A stretch of DNA of 64,000 nucleotides from Nostoc piscinale CENA21 (GTDB taxonomy: Bacteria; Cyanobacteriota; Cyanobacteriia; Cyanobacteriales; Nostocaceae): the NCBI RefSeq assembly GCF_001298445.1, contig NZ_CP012036.1, positions 286,031 to 350,030 on the forward strand, given 5' to 3'. This document shows, piece by piece, positions 18,679-28,795 of the stretch (positions are counted from its first letter, which is position 1; each line of letters starts with the position of its first letter). The position numbers and the translations under genes are program-made. The notes beneath the pieces were generated by a model. That model was given only the letters and a program-made list of their open reading frames with translations. It searched no databases and was not told the DNA's origin.

Positions 18679-20217
18679 ATGCTAGGGGAATTAATTGAAG
18701 TTGCATCGAAGCTGTTTGAATTTAGCGATCGTTTGAACCAAGCCGAAGATAAAAAACGCCAAAACATAGAAAATTACTTTCGTAATATTGAACAGTGTCT
18801 GCGTGATACTGCCAAGCAACTCAAAGATGGTCAAATTCCTCATGATAAGTGGGAAGAATTAAAAGTTTACGCAGATAAACTGCCGAATATTATTGTTGAT
18901 GAGATAGGTCAAGATAAAGCAAATGAAATTTCTCGCCTACTGAAAATAACTGCCAGCAAACAACCAGATCATAGTTCTATTCCAGAGATAGAGGCTGCTG
19001 CTGGTAAATTTAAAGGACTGGTAGTAATAATTAGTACAGGGCATAAACCACTAGATATTAAACAATCACAGCGCCAAAAAATACTTTTACCAATTCCTTT
19101 ATCTCCCAGCCGTAGAAATTTTATTTCAACAGGTGTTGGTACATCAGTAGGACTAACTACTGGTTGGCTTGTCGGTCAGAATGTAAATTTGTCGCCGATA
19201 AACTGGAAAATGGTGAGTTTTTTGAAGGAAAATGCTCAAAAGTTTATTCTTTATAAAGCTCCGCAAATGATTTGCGATCGTGTTCGAGAAATGACACAAG
19301 GAGGCTTTAATATTGAAATAGATAAAAATGATAATCAAAAAATAGACACTCAAGACATATTAAAAAATGTCAGTAATGGAAATATTCAATGTGGTTATAG
19401 TGGAATTTATTACAACGATGAGAGATATAAAGTTCTATTTTTTGGTTGTGCAATTCCTTTTGGCTTAACACCGCAAGAACAAACTGCTTGGCTGCTCTAC
19501 AAAAAAAATCCTGATGATGTTTTAACTTTCATACAACAAATTTATTCTACCAAATTGAACTTAAATGTTATTCCTTTTCCTGCGGCGGCTACTGGTGGAC
19601 AAATGGGTGGATGGTTTAATAGAGAAGTTAACACAGTAACAGATTTTAAGGGAATAAAAATGCGTATTCCTGGTTTAGGAGGAGAAGTTCTGCAAAAATA
19701 TTTTGAGGTTACTTTAGATAAAGAATTACCAGGCGGTGCAATTCCCATAGATCAAATAGCAGATGAACTCAAGCAAGATAACATTAATGCTGCTGAGTGG
19801 GTTGGCCCCTATGATGATTTTCAGCTAGGATTACACAACGTAGCAAAATACTATTACTATCCAGGTTGGTGGGAACCAAGTACAACATTTGATATTCTAG
19901 TTAATAGAAATGCTTGGGAAAAACTACCTAAAGAATATCAACGAATATTCCAAACAGCTTGTTTGGAAACATACACAAAACTATTAGCTGAATATGATAC
20001 TAAAAATAGTGAAAAACTCCAAGAACTGCGCCGATTAGAAAAAATAGGAAAAATTAGATTAGTTCGTTTTAGCAATGAAATTCTGCAAGTAGCTCAGAAG
20101 AAAACAGATGAACTATTAACACTTTACTCTTCAAACGCAACATTTAAAGAAGTTTATGATGAATGGAGTAGTTTTAAAATCAAAATCAGAGATTGGTCAA
20201 ATCTTAATAAAATTTAG
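18679..20217 (+). CDS. TRAP-type DctP-like binding protein with cytoplasmic-looking N-terminal extension
   Basis: 512 residues. From about 160 onward it resembles the DctP/TRAP substrate-binding family: FLKENAQKFILYKAPQMICDRVREMTQGGFNIEI, FWNREVNTVTDFKGIKMRIPG-type text, LPGGAIPIDQIADELKQDNINAAEWVGPYDDFQLGL, and YYYPGWWEPSTTFDILVNRNAWEKLPKEYQ. Unusually, a twin-arginine motif (SRRNFIS, Arg145-Arg146) followed by a hydrophobic stretch lies about 140 residues in, preceded by a charged helical domain (MLGELIEVASKLFEFSDRL...). Either translation starts later than drawn, or the helical domain stays inside and the segment anchors the protein. No TRAP permease genes are adjacent. An in-frame run of eight A (near 19501) is intact here. 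Confidence 0.7.
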   Translation: MLGELIEVASKLFEFSDRLNQAEDKKRQNIENYFRNIEQCLRDTAKQLKDGQIPHDKWEELKVYADKLPNIIVDEIGQDKANEISRLLKITASKQPDHSSIPEIEAAAGKFKGLVVIISTGHKPLDIKQSQRQKILLPIPLSPSRRNFISTGVGTSVGLTTGWLVGQNVNLSPINWKMVSFLKENAQKFILYKAPQMICDRVREMTQGGFNIEIDKNDNQKIDTQDILKNVSNGNIQCGYSGIYYNDERYKVLFFGCAIPFGLTPQEQTAWLLYKKNPDDVLTFIQQIYSTKLNLNVIPFPAAATGGQMGGWFNREVNTVTDFKGIKMRIPGLGGEVLQKYFEVTLDKELPGGAIPIDQIADELKQDNINAAEWVGPYDDFQLGLHNVAKYYYYPGWWEPSTTFDILVNRNAWEKLPKEYQRIFQTACLETYTKLLAEYDTKNSEKLQELRRLEKIGKIRLVRFSNEILQVAQKKTDELLTLYSSNATFKEVYDEWSSFKIKIRDWSNLNKI

Positions 20218-20273
20218 TTAGTTGCTGATATTTCCCAGAATGGTAAACTTTTTAGTTATAATTAAACTTAACT

Positions 20274-20909
20274 TTATAACTGACAAATTGCTTTCAGCAC
20301 CTGCAACAATTCCATTGCCCGCATAGATTCCATAAAATTTAATAATGGCAGCAGTTGATAAACTGGCGGGTTGCCTTGTTCTATATAAACAAATTGATAA
20401 CTCCTACCGTTAGTAGTTAAACCCCAAGCTGATTTTTGATTATCTAAACCTTTATAAGCATAAGTTAGTAATTGAGGTAATCCAGTAAATATATCAACTT
20501 GACTATTTTTAGATTCAACTAATAACAGCCAGAAATATGCTTGAGGTTTTGTATGTTTAGTTTTACTAATCGCTAAAATATCAAATCTGCCTTTGATTAT
20601 TTTGTCTTCATCTTCTATTTCAATATCAGCAATATTTTCTTCTAACAGAATTTCAATTGGATAGCGATAAAAGCCAGCCAACCTCAGTAAAGGTGCAACT
20701 GCCAAAAACTTTACCTGTCCTTCTGAAACTTTGCCTGTATTTAGATATCGGCGAAAATCATCTCTAATTTCAAAAAGTTCTTGCTGTTCTAACTCAGTCA
20801 AAGGTTCCAGATTTAATAAACTAGAAAATGTGACATTGTACTGTTCTTCAAAACCAAACAGCCGATGAACTTCTTCTAAAGATAAATTACGAGCATTAAG
20901 TAATGTCAT
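20274..20909 (-). CDS. PD-(D/E)XK-like nuclease family protein (HsdR-N/Uma2-like)
   Basis: A 211-residue protein often seen in cyanobacteria and usually annotated as a restriction endonuclease subunit R-like protein. GRFDILAISK and YFWLLLVESKNSQ supply the D...ExK core of the PD-(D/E)XK fold at about residues 107 and 131; ADIEIEDED precedes it. No methyltransferase or specificity subunit is adjacent, so a complete restriction system is not present. The stop is at 20274, convergent with the TRAP gene, 56 bases apart. Confidence 0.6.
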   Translation of the reverse strand: MTLLNARNLSLEEVHRLFGFEEQYNVTFSSLLNLEPLTELEQQELFEIRDDFRRYLNTGKVSEGQVKFLAVAPLLRLAGFYRYPIEILLEENIADIEIEDEDKIIKGRFDILAISKTKHTKPQAYFWLLLVESKNSQVDIFTGLPQLLTYAYKGLDNQKSAWGLTTNGRSYQFVYIEQGNPPVYQLLPLLNFMESMRAMELLQVLKAICQL

Positions 20910-20936
20910 AGATGGATGTTAGGTATTAGTAGTAAT

Positions 20937-21083
20937 TATAGCAGTTTGCATATTCATGAAGTACTCTAGAGAGGTGATATGTAACTTTCTCTACATGATT
21001 TCGGTTGTTATGTTTGTACATCATGTACTCAAAACAAGCTGTATCTAAATTATATTGAGGACTGTATAATTAGGACTGCTATA
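20937..21083. repeat. MITE-like element with TATAGCAGT ends
   Basis: A perfect 9-bp inverted repeat TATAGCAGT (20937-20945) / ACTGCTATA (21075-21083) encloses non-coding DNA in the 300-base gap between two genes. The same TATAGC-type ends occur at 63727-63850. Confidence 0.5.
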
Positions 21084-21208
21084 GCAATCTTAAATGATTT
21101 ATAAAATCTCTCTCTTCACCTGTCACTTATCACTTGTAAACTGTCTCCTTCACCTGAATTAACTGATAATCCTGCACTGTCCCAAGAACGCGATGAGGGC
21201 GAGATAAA

Positions 21209-22751
21209 TCAGGAGACTTTTTTTAAATATATCCAAGCGTAGCTAGAAGCTGGTAGTTGGGAAATTGTATCTACAGTCTTTCCGTGAATGGGGGTGTAGA
21301 AATTTAAGAGTACGGTATTTTTGCCATCAAGTTTGACAAAGTAAATAGGCTGAGTTTGCAGAATAGACGCGATCGCAGGATCATGGAAAAATTTTCTCAA
21401 GGCTGGATTATAGTCACCAATTAATCCCAAACTACCAGCAACCGCTAAAGCTAACCAACAGGGAATCAACCACCCAGCTAACCAATAATTTGCGGTAAAA
21501 AAACTTGTAATTGTAGTGGTGACGACCAATCCAAACTCCCGGTAAAATTAAACAACTCAATCCCACAATTAACCCCAAGGGTGCATACTGGCTAATCTCT
21601 GCATCACTCCAAATTAAAATATATATGCCTGCTAATAAAACTAAAATACCTAATCCACCAAAGCCATAACTTAAATTACGAGGAAGATTTTTATAGGGTT
21701 GTGTTTTTTCGTAAATTTTACCCAACCAATCTAAAGCTAATGCGGCTAATAAGGCGATGAAAGGATAAAGACCAAGACTATAGTGAGATAATCGCGTTGA
21801 GAAAATACTGAGTTCTGTAAATAAAATTATTGGAAAGCCAACTAATAATAAATGATAATTGGAAATAGGACGACGACAGGCAACAACTAAACCTAAAACA
21901 CTGAAAAAAAACCAAGGAAATGCTTTTAAAGGCACATTCCAAAAATAAAATATAATGCCATTTCCGGCTCTTTCTTCAAAACCTAGTTGAAGAACAAACT
22001 GTAATAAAGCATTTAAACTATTACTACCATAACGCTGCCAACTCAACCACAGCCAGATGAAAGTGGGGATAAAGCCTAATATTAAACCTAAATAAAAAAC
22101 TGGGTTAGCAAGATGACAATGACGACGATTTTCCCCAATCAGATAAGGTAATAATGCCATTGCTGGCAAAAAAATCATAAAACTTCTAACTAAGAAGCCT
22201 AAACCTAAACTTAAACCAGCCACAAATCGCCAAATAATAGAATATTTTGGTTTTAATTCCGCTTGAAGTAACGAAAAAATCGCTAATAAAACTAAAAAAA
22301 TCATCGATAAATCAGGTGCGCCTAAACGGCAATATTGCAGCCACAAAAATTCTACGCTCAAAATAGCAGCAGCTAACCAAGCTAATTTTTGATTTAAAAT
22401 AATTTTGCCGATTTCATATATGAGAAATAAGCACGAAAGTCCAGAGATTGCACTGGGAATTCTAGTACTAACTTCACTCATCCCAAATATTGTATAAGCA
22501 CTAGCAATCATCCAATAAAAACCAGGAGTTTTATGATGCACAGTACCCCAAGGTGCTATCCAATCGCCAGAATCAAACATCCGACGCGCCCGCCAAGCAT
22601 ACAACCCCTCATCATGTGCCATCAAACTATTCTGCCCAGAGGTAAATAATAATAAAGGCAGTAGCCAAATTAACAAGCTGATATAAGGAAATGCAGCTGA
22701 TAAGCGGAACTGTTGCCAAATAGACTGCAACCGAAGTAACTGATACAACAT
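21209..22751 (-). CDS. Glycosyltransferase family 39/ArnT-like membrane protein, frameshifted near C-terminus
   Basis: About 513 residues after removing one base. The first loop has MAHDEGLYAWRARRMFDSGDW and HHKTPGFYWMIASAYTIFG, the acidic catalytic/donor region typical of PMT_2 (GT39/GT83) lipid-linked sugar transferases, followed by about ten hydrophobic segments. The frame breaks at a T7 run in the coding strand (21497-21503): with six T it reads NYKFFTANYWLAGWL and continues to SSYAWIYLKKVS. It transfers sugar from a polyprenyl-phosphate donor to an unknown lipid or protein acceptor on the outer face of the membrane. A T8 run (PWFFFSV, near 21903) and a T7 run (MIFLP, near 22168) are in frame, so not every homopolymer is shifted. 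Confidence 0.8.
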
Positions 22752-22906
22752 TAATTTTTGAAAATAGAGTCTGGTGGCTAGGAAAGAAAGGTAATTATGC
22801 CAGTCTAGTTTGGTAAGTAGAGTCTTTGTTAAGTAATGGCTTGGTTAATAAAGAAACATCCTTATCAACCAAGCCATCATTAGTTTAAGTCAACTATGAC
22901 ATTTAT

Positions 22907-23347
22907 TTAGCTTGCTTGCTGCCGGAGATATTGTCCATTCAATCCTGCTTGTATCCAACTCAAGCATTCATATTCGGAATTGAATAATTTTGGTGCAGCA
23001 ATATTATTCAATAACTCTGGTGGATAATGATCGTAGAAATATTTCCCATTTTGTTGAAAGATGATAATCAGGTTGTAACGGAAAATATAGCGCAACTTAA
23101 AACAATCTTGTTGACTGATAAATTCTAGATTTTTTTCAAGATGTTCTTTGGCAATATCAATAATATTATTAATGCTATTACCGTAGATGCCCGCTGGATT
23201 TTCTGTTTTGTGAAATCTACTTTTATTGCCAATTTCTGACAACAGCTTGTAGGAATAGATTTCGTAAGCATCAGCTTTGCCGTAAACAAACGGAATGATG
23301 AGATATCCTTGATATGAAATTGATTTTTCATAAAGAAGACGACTCAT
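22907..23347 (-). CDS. Conserved hypothetical protein (146 aa)
   Basis: A soluble-looking, Tyr/Ile-rich protein (MSRLLYEKSISYQGYLIIPF...) ending YECLSWIQAGLNGQYLRQQAS. I do not recognise a family. AGGAGG lies seven bases before its ATG, a strong ribosome site that itself sits inside a 24-residue ORF ending by ATGA overlap, so the two are probably co-translated. Confidence 0.6.
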   Translation of the reverse strand: MSRLLYEKSISYQGYLIIPFVYGKADAYEIYSYKLLSEIGNKSRFHKTENPAGIYGNSINNIIDIAKEHLEKNLEFISQQDCFKLRYIFRYNLIIIFQQNGKYFYDHYPPELLNNIAAPKLFNSEYECLSWIQAGLNGQYLRQQAS

Positions 23348-23418
23348 CTGAACCTCCTTTGATGAAACTGTTTACCAATGATCGCCCCAATCACAATCCA
23401 CATAAAAAACCAAGCCAT
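23344..23418 (-). CDS. Small membrane peptide ORF (24 aa) overlapping the next gene
   Basis: MAWFFMWIVIGAIIGKQFHQ plus four residues: one hydrophobic helix and a basic tail. Its TGA overlaps the ATG of the 146-residue gene (ATGA), and it contains that gene's AGGAGG site. No clear ribosome site precedes it, so it is a candidate short leader or coupled membrane peptide rather than a proven gene. Confidence 0.35.
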   Translation of the reverse strand: MAWFFMWIVIGAIIGKQFHQRRFR

Positions 23419-23616
23419 TTTTGTTAGCTATTTTTAAACATTGTTAATATCCTCTTGGCAAATTTCCTCAGAGGTATATAATCTCCTTTTCAAAAAAAGG
23501 GAACTAATCTAGCTTTATTAAAAATGTCTTGCAATAACTATTATTACTCTTTTTGAAAAGAGAATGAACTGAATATGTTATGAAAGTAAAAAAATTAGAT
23601 AAATTTCCGAAAAAGT

Positions 23617-24471
23617 TTACCACAAACTTAGCTGACTTGGTGGATTTTCTAGTTGATTCCAAGGTAAAGGGGGAACTGGAACACCGCTTTGTTCTAATAG
23701 CTGTTGAAAGTGACGGGCGTTGTGTGGCGATCGCTCTTCTAGAGGACAATGGACAAAGAAGTAGATTTTCGTTCCCGTTTGCAACCATTGTTGAATCTGC
23801 GTCACCCATTCTGCCATAAACTGCTGATTCTCAGATAAAGTGGGATGGGAAATGAACCGAATCAAACTAAAAGGTGCAGTAACGCTGAATTGTAGAGGTA
23901 ATTTAGGTTTGCGTCGTTCTGATTGTAACTGTGGGTCATCTTCGCCATTGTAAATTGGACGCGAATCTAAGAGTACTCTTCCAACACCGAGATTTTCTAG
24001 CAATGCTGTTAATTGACTACTGTAAGGTTCTTTAAACCAGTCTAAATGTCTCACTTCTAAAGCGAGAGGTACAGTTTCACGCGGCCAAGCTTCCAGAAAA
24101 GCGGTTAAATCATCAATGAGTTTCGCTGGATAATTGGGAGGTAACTGAACAAACATCGGCCCCAAGCGTTTCCCTAAAGGCTGCATTCCTTCTAAAAATT
24201 TCAACGCTGCGGAAATATTGGGTTGGAGTAAACCTTTATGGGTGATATCGCGTGGTAACTTCAGGCAAAATTCAAAACCTGGGGGTGTTTCCGCTACCCA
24301 ACGACTCACGGTTTCTTGGTTAGGCACAGCATAAAAGGTAGTATTGCCTTCAACCGTAGTCAAGCGGCGACTGTAGAGACGCAAAAAATCAGTAGCGCGA
24401 GTTCCTGGGGGATACAATTCACCCACCCAACCTTTATATGCCCAAACTGCACAACCAATAAAAAAGTTCAC
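23617..24471 (-). CDS. DUF72 (YecE-like) protein
   Basis: A 284-residue DUF72 protein with a TIM-barrel-like fold: FFIGCAVWAYKGWVGELYPPGTRATDFLRLYSRRLTTVEGNTTFYAVP at the N-terminus, then FCLKLPRDITH, MFVQLPPNY, LALEVRHLDWF, and IYFFVHCPLEERSPHNARHFQQLL. The biochemical function of the family is unknown. Length and motif order are normal. Confidence 0.85.
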   Translation of the reverse strand: MNFFIGCAVWAYKGWVGELYPPGTRATDFLRLYSRRLTTVEGNTTFYAVPNQETVSRWVAETPPGFEFCLKLPRDITHKGLLQPNISAALKFLEGMQPLGKRLGPMFVQLPPNYPAKLIDDLTAFLEAWPRETVPLALEVRHLDWFKEPYSSQLTALLENLGVGRVLLDSRPIYNGEDDPQLQSERRKPKLPLQFSVTAPFSLIRFISHPTLSENQQFMAEWVTQIQQWLQTGTKIYFFVHCPLEERSPHNARHFQQLLEQSGVPVPPLPWNQLENPPSQLSLW

Positions 24472-24576
24472 TGACTAGCCTTGAGTGTTCTTACTTAATT
24501 GTAAAGGCTTATGGATGGCGCGATCGCTTGGTGCTGTTTTTCCCAAAAATAAATACGGGAGAACTAATCTAATAGT

Positions 24577-25086
24577 ATGAAGCAAAAATCTTTACAAGCA
24601 TCTTTGCTGGAAATTCTACTACCTCTAGCATTAATTTTTGGTTTAGTTTTACTTTTAAGCCTCAATGTCGAACAAACTCACCAAACCGAGGCAGCACAAG
24701 CACCGTTAGAATCTTGGTTAAAATTAATTGTTGGTTATCTCGCCGCCACCGCCGAAATCGCCGCCGCACTGGTAATTGGACTAGCTGTGATTCGTGGAAT
24801 ATTGCTTTATCTGCTGCAAACTTTTTCTCGTTCTAGACAACATATTGATTCTACAGAAGTAGTGCGTTTGCAGTTGGGGCGGGTATTAGCTTTGGGGTTA
24901 GAATTTACCGTTGCTAGCGACATTTTAAGAACGGCTGTTGCACCTACACGCCAAGATATTCTCAATTTAGGGGCAATTGTACTTTTGCGAACATTGCTGA
25001 ATTACTTTTTAGAACGAGAAATTCAGCAGGTAGAACAAAGTCGTTCTAAAAGTTATCAAAATCCTGAACAACCTGAAAACACATAG
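24577..25086 (+). CDS. DUF1622 family membrane protein
   Basis: 169 residues with three hydrophobic segments (LEILLPLALIFGLVLLLSL; LIVGYLAATAEIAAALVIGLAVI; about residues 125-145) and the typical DUF1622 text ALGLEFTVASDILRTAVAPTRQDILNLGAIVLLRTLLNYFLEREI. Function is unknown; members are small inner-membrane proteins. It is followed by another membrane protein on the same strand. Confidence 0.8.
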   Translation: MKQKSLQASLLEILLPLALIFGLVLLLSLNVEQTHQTEAAQAPLESWLKLIVGYLAATAEIAAALVIGLAVIRGILLYLLQTFSRSRQHIDSTEVVRLQLGRVLALGLEFTVASDILRTAVAPTRQDILNLGAIVLLRTLLNYFLEREIQQVEQSRSKSYQNPEQPENT

Positions 25087-25137
25087 TAGATTTAAGATAG
25101 GCAAAAAATTTCTATACCCAGCAACTTATATAGGCAA

Positions 25138-25899
25138 TTGTTTAACTCGGAAAGTGCGATCGCTCTACCGGGGTGGATGTACGACCTTGCCCATAGCCGA
25201 TTACAATTAAAGACGCGATCGCATTTTCTCAAGGAGTATGCAGTAGTGCAGCCGGATTTACTAGGCTTAGAAATTAGCAAGGGAGAACTGAGACGCTTGA
25301 CTGGGTTTGACCCAGAAGATGTTTTCCGGCCTTCGGTAATGAAAGATAAAGAGAAGCGATTTGGCTTTTTGATGAATGAATTGCTGGTAGCGTTAGCACT
25401 CACACCAATTATTGTGGGCTTTATTTATGCGTTTATTATTTTGCCCACTATTGGTTCTTCCATTACATTAGGCATTATTTTATTGATTGTAGTACCGTTG
25501 GCTGTTTTAGTTGGGCGATCGCTCTGGCGCAGTTTCACTTGTCCGAAAGCACTCACCATGCTTTTAGATGAAGTTGACCAATATCATGCTGTGATTAAAG
25601 CCATAGATATTCACGACGAATTAGCAACTTCAGATAACTATATCAACGACAGAGAACAAGTAATTTCTGCCTTACAACTAATTCGGGAAGATTTAGTTCG
25701 CGCCTTAAAAACCGAGCGCATTTTACGGGACAATAAAAAACTACTGGCAAATAATCAAGAATTATTTGTGAATAATTTAGCTAATCTGCAAGCATTACAA
25801 GTCAGTACCCAAGCTGGCGAATATGCTCAATTACTCAATCAATCATTGCAGATTGCTCTTGATGTACAAGCCGAAATTAGAAAATTGCAAAAGCTTTAA
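25138..25899 (+). CDS. Hypothetical membrane protein with coiled-coil C-terminus (about 253 aa)
   Basis: Two adjacent transmembrane segments (ALTPIIVGFIYAFIILP and SITLGIILLIVVPLAVLVG, about residues 88-125) split a soluble head from a helical tail rich in Gln, Asn and Leu (LLANNQELFVNNLANLQALQ). The frame opens with TTG at 25138; an ATG at 25177 with GGGGTGG just upstream is an equally good start. No family is recognised. It probably shares transcription with the DUF1622 gene 52 bases upstream. Confidence 0.55.
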   Translation: MFNSESAIALPGWMYDLAHSRLQLKTRSHFLKEYAVVQPDLLGLEISKGELRRLTGFDPEDVFRPSVMKDKEKRFGFLMNELLVALALTPIIVGFIYAFIILPTIGSSITLGIILLIVVPLAVLVGRSLWRSFTCPKALTMLLDEVDQYHAVIKAIDIHDELATSDNYINDREQVISALQLIREDLVRALKTERILRDNKKLLANNQELFVNNLANLQALQVSTQAGEYAQLLNQSLQIALDVQAEIRKLQKL

Positions 25900-25911
25900 T
25901 TGTGCATAAAT

Positions 25912-26027
25912 TAGGTTGGTAGAAATAAAGATAACTACTGAAGGCTCTGCTTTATCATCAGTCGTTAATAATAGTTTCAAGTCTATTTATATTTCTTAAT
26001 ATAATTTTGGTTATTTCCACCGACTTA
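25912..26027. repeat. MITE-like element with TAGGTTGGTAGAAATAA ends
   Basis: Left end 25912-25928 and right end 26011-26027 match as an inverted repeat at 14 of 17 positions (TARGTYGGTRGAAATAA). The same end sequence recurs at 34283-34300, 34375-34391 and, in part, near 51339. The interior has no coding capacity. The remainder of the gap to 26202 is featureless. Confidence 0.5.
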
Positions 26028-26202
26028 CTTACAAAGTGGCAACTAATCTTATTCATTCCCCGGAATGACTGTGGAAATTTATTCTGGATAGACTATGGCA
26101 TCCTAATTACAGACAATTCTATTTAAAGATAAATTGCATCAAGAAAGTTTACTATACTCAAGTTTTGCAGCCAAACGCAATCTTACTTTTAGGCTGTGAG
26201 CT

Positions 26203-27183
26203 TCATCGTAAACGATAATGCTTAAACCATATACTATCTTTACGATATCGAATATTCAGGAGGAGAGCATGAAGTTGTCCACCCACTTCAGGAGAGCCGT
26301 ATGGGTCTATATCCCAATACGTAATTCCTTCTGGCTCTTGCAACAGTGCAGGTTTGTATTCATATCGAAAGTTTTGCCCATCTTGAATAGATTTTGTAAC
26401 AAATACACCCCATTTATAATTATCATTTTTAAACATCCAAATTCCTCTACTATGAGTTTCATTGATGCCTGTTTTTCCATTCAGAAGGAACAAATATTTA
26501 CCGTCAGTAGAAAAATCCCCACCCTGGATATATGGAGATAAGCTTTCTCCATATTCTTTAGGTATTCCAGTTAGATAAAAATTATGTGAAAACTTCAAAT
26601 TTAATTTGCCCTGATTGCGGAGGGTCTCCCAATCAATGTCATAAACGTCTATTGGGTTGTTGGAATCTATTTTATTGTGAGAAGTAAATAGCTGTCCATT
26701 TGGTGTAATAGAACACCACCCACTTCGAGTTCTATTCTTTAATAACGCATAGCTAACAAAACTTAAATCATCTTCTCTAAAGACTCCAATAGCTGGCGTT
26801 TCTGTAGATGAGCGTTCAATAGGTATAAAAATGTAACCATTTAGAGCATCAAGATCACCAAAATGATCAAAGCCCTCCCGTTTTAATACTTCAGGCATTT
26901 CCACTCTTAAGACCCCAGGAAAACCAGAACGGCCAGGCCACATATTCTTCGAGTTATCCAAATTTATGCTCAATGGAACTTTCCAAAGAACTTCTTTCTG
27001 AGTGAAAAACCAACTATCGTGATTATTTCCTACGCCTTGTAATCTCTCAGTCCAGCTTCCCCATTTGTCGCTTGGGTAATTTCCTAAATATGAAATAGAA
27101 GGTTCATTAGATTGTGTGTGTACTACATCACTAGGCAAGATAACTGTCAGAATCACTCCAATACTAAAGAGTAATTTCCTCAT
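26203..27183 (-). CDS. Exported hypothetical protein, possible beta-propeller
   Basis: About 326 residues from the ATG at 27183 (MRKLLFSIGVILTVILPSDV, signal peptide); a longer start at 27213 merely adds lysine-rich residues. Repeated aromatic/acidic strands (GGDFSTDGKYLFLLNG, IGVFREDDLSFVSYALL, LFTSHNKIDS) suggest a propeller-like or LVIVD-type repeat fold, but no family is recognised. It shares an operon with the next exported protein upstream (54 bases). Confidence 0.55.
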   Translation of the reverse strand: MRKLLFSIGVILTVILPSDVVHTQSNEPSISYLGNYPSDKWGSWTERLQGVGNNHDSWFFTQKEVLWKVPLSINLDNSKNMWPGRSGFPGVLRVEMPEVLKREGFDHFGDLDALNGYIFIPIERSSTETPAIGVFREDDLSFVSYALLKNRTRSGWCSITPNGQLFTSHNKIDSNNPIDVYDIDWETLRNQGKLNLKFSHNFYLTGIPKEYGESLSPYIQGGDFSTDGKYLFLLNGKTGINETHSRGIWMFKNDNYKWGVFVTKSIQDGQNFRYEYKPALLQEPEGITYWDIDPYGSPEVGGQLHALLLNIRYRKDSIWFKHYRLR

Positions 27184-27236
27184 AACTTCCTTATACAGTT
27201 TTAATTTCAGCATTGCTTGAATTCATTGAACAGGAC

Positions 27237-28040
27237 TTAATACTCAATCTCAACAAAACCATTTTGCATACTTACTGACTTGATATTAGAAATATTAATG
27301 ATGCCTGGTAAGTTTTTAAGGCTAGTATCTGACATTTTTTGGCGCACTGTATCGCTATTGAAGTGAGTCATTATCGCATCCGCAATTGATTTTTTTATCT
27401 TGCCTTTATAGTCGGTAAAGCTATTACAGATATCTATGCCAATATTGCAAATGCCTGCCGCCTGAAATTCTCCTCCAACTTGAACATCGACTGCTTTCAA
27501 AGCAATTCCACCTTTATAGGAAATAGGAACTAACTGGAGTCTGATATTGGGATTTTCCCAGTTCACATCAGGCGCACCTTTATCTTGGCCAATAATGCAG
27601 TTTCTATAACCCTTACGAATTAGCCTTTTGCGACGGCAGATACCTTTTATTTCCGATCCTTTGCTTTCAAAAGTCGCTTCTAGCTCAAAAGCTTTATCTA
27701 GAGGCTTAACCTGAAGCTTGTTAGATTTCAGATTTGCAACATTATAGATATAGAGACGCCTGAGTACACGCTTTCTAAATTCAGGAATGTCGAACTTGTA
27801 AACAAAGCCGTAAAAGTTTATATAAGAACTGTTGGGTTCGTGCCAGCTATTACCATGTTGTTTACCATAACTATTCAAGAATACTTCACTAACATCAAGT
27901 CCATCATTAAAGATTTGAGCAACAATACCATTTGGGATTTTTTTACTTGCTGCCAGAGCAGAATCTGAGCCAATTATGTTAAACATATTGACTGTCATTA
28001 ATAGTGTAATATGAGTGGCTACAAATCTCTTCCAATTCAT
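27237..28040 (-). CDS. Exported hypothetical protein (267 aa)
   Basis: Signal peptide MNWKRFVATHITLLMTVNMF ending ALAA-SKK, then a beta-rich domain with two Cys pairs (IKGICRRKRL, NCIIGQDKG, CNIGIDICNS) that could form disulfides outside the cytosol. I do not recognise a family. It is followed at 27183 by a second exported protein on the same strand, probably co-transcribed. Confidence 0.55.
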   Translation of the reverse strand: MNWKRFVATHITLLMTVNMFNIIGSDSALAASKKIPNGIVAQIFNDGLDVSEVFLNSYGKQHGNSWHEPNSSYINFYGFVYKFDIPEFRKRVLRRLYIYNVANLKSNKLQVKPLDKAFELEATFESKGSEIKGICRRKRLIRKGYRNCIIGQDKGAPDVNWENPNIRLQLVPISYKGGIALKAVDVQVGGEFQAAGICNIGIDICNSFTDYKGKIKKSIADAIMTHFNSDTVRQKMSDTSLKNLPGIINISNIKSVSMQNGFVEIEY

Positions 28041-28795
28041 ATTTATTGCCTCTATAATTCAGTTATTCTTTTGAGATACTCACTTTAGAAAAGCAGTAAT
28101 TATCTCTGTAAGATTTACCATATATCGATAACTGGATTCAGGCGAATAGACATCAGAATGAATTAATATTCTTCCTAAAAAAGTTAATTGGTATACATAA
28201 GGGATTTTTCTAAAAGTTCATTAGATAACATATTAAGGATTATTTAGCTGAATAAATTAGGACTTGTATATTTACATAAAAAAACTACAAATCAGATATT
28301 TTGGTAACTAAATTAATAATTTATTATTGACTTATTAACAATCAAGCATCTTTAGTAACTAAATCTGCTGCACCATCACGAACAGTTTCTAGGCAATTCA
28401 CACTACCCAGTGAGATCACCATATTCATTAACTATTCCATCCAACTTGATCATCAACTATTGAAAAAACATTTCGCGGACTAAGCAATCTGCATAAATTA
28501 ATACATTGCTCAATAACTTCTCGTTACCAATACGAACAATCTTCTATAATTACAGCTACGGTTTTATTATTTGCGACTAAATTCAGAATTAATGAAACAG
28601 GAAGTAGTATTCCGCGAATGCAAGCTTCTCTACCTGGAATACTTGAGTTAGATGTAATGCAGTCAAAACTTAACAGAATAATATTCTCACCTGAATATAA
28701 ATATACTGTTTTTGCAGGATAATAAAAAACTGTTGGTAAATACACTCAATCATTGCAATTTGCAATTAAAAGCATTGACTATCCTCACATATCCC
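28041..28795. other. Intergenic region with possible gene relic
   Basis: About 750 AT-rich bases. Minus-strand fragments between 28340 and 28745 (LLPVSLILNLVANNKTVAVI and, in another frame, CLETVRDGAADLVTKDA) read like protein but are interrupted by stops, so a decayed gene is possible. Nothing else is recognised. Confidence 0.3.

Noticed and set aside
20274..20909. Complete restriction-modification system
   Set aside because: No methyltransferase or specificity gene adjacent; only the PD-(D/E)XK-like protein is present.
28524..28745. 73-residue ORF as a gene
   Set aside because: No ribosome site and no recognisable fold; flanking fragments with stops suggest decayed DNA at most.
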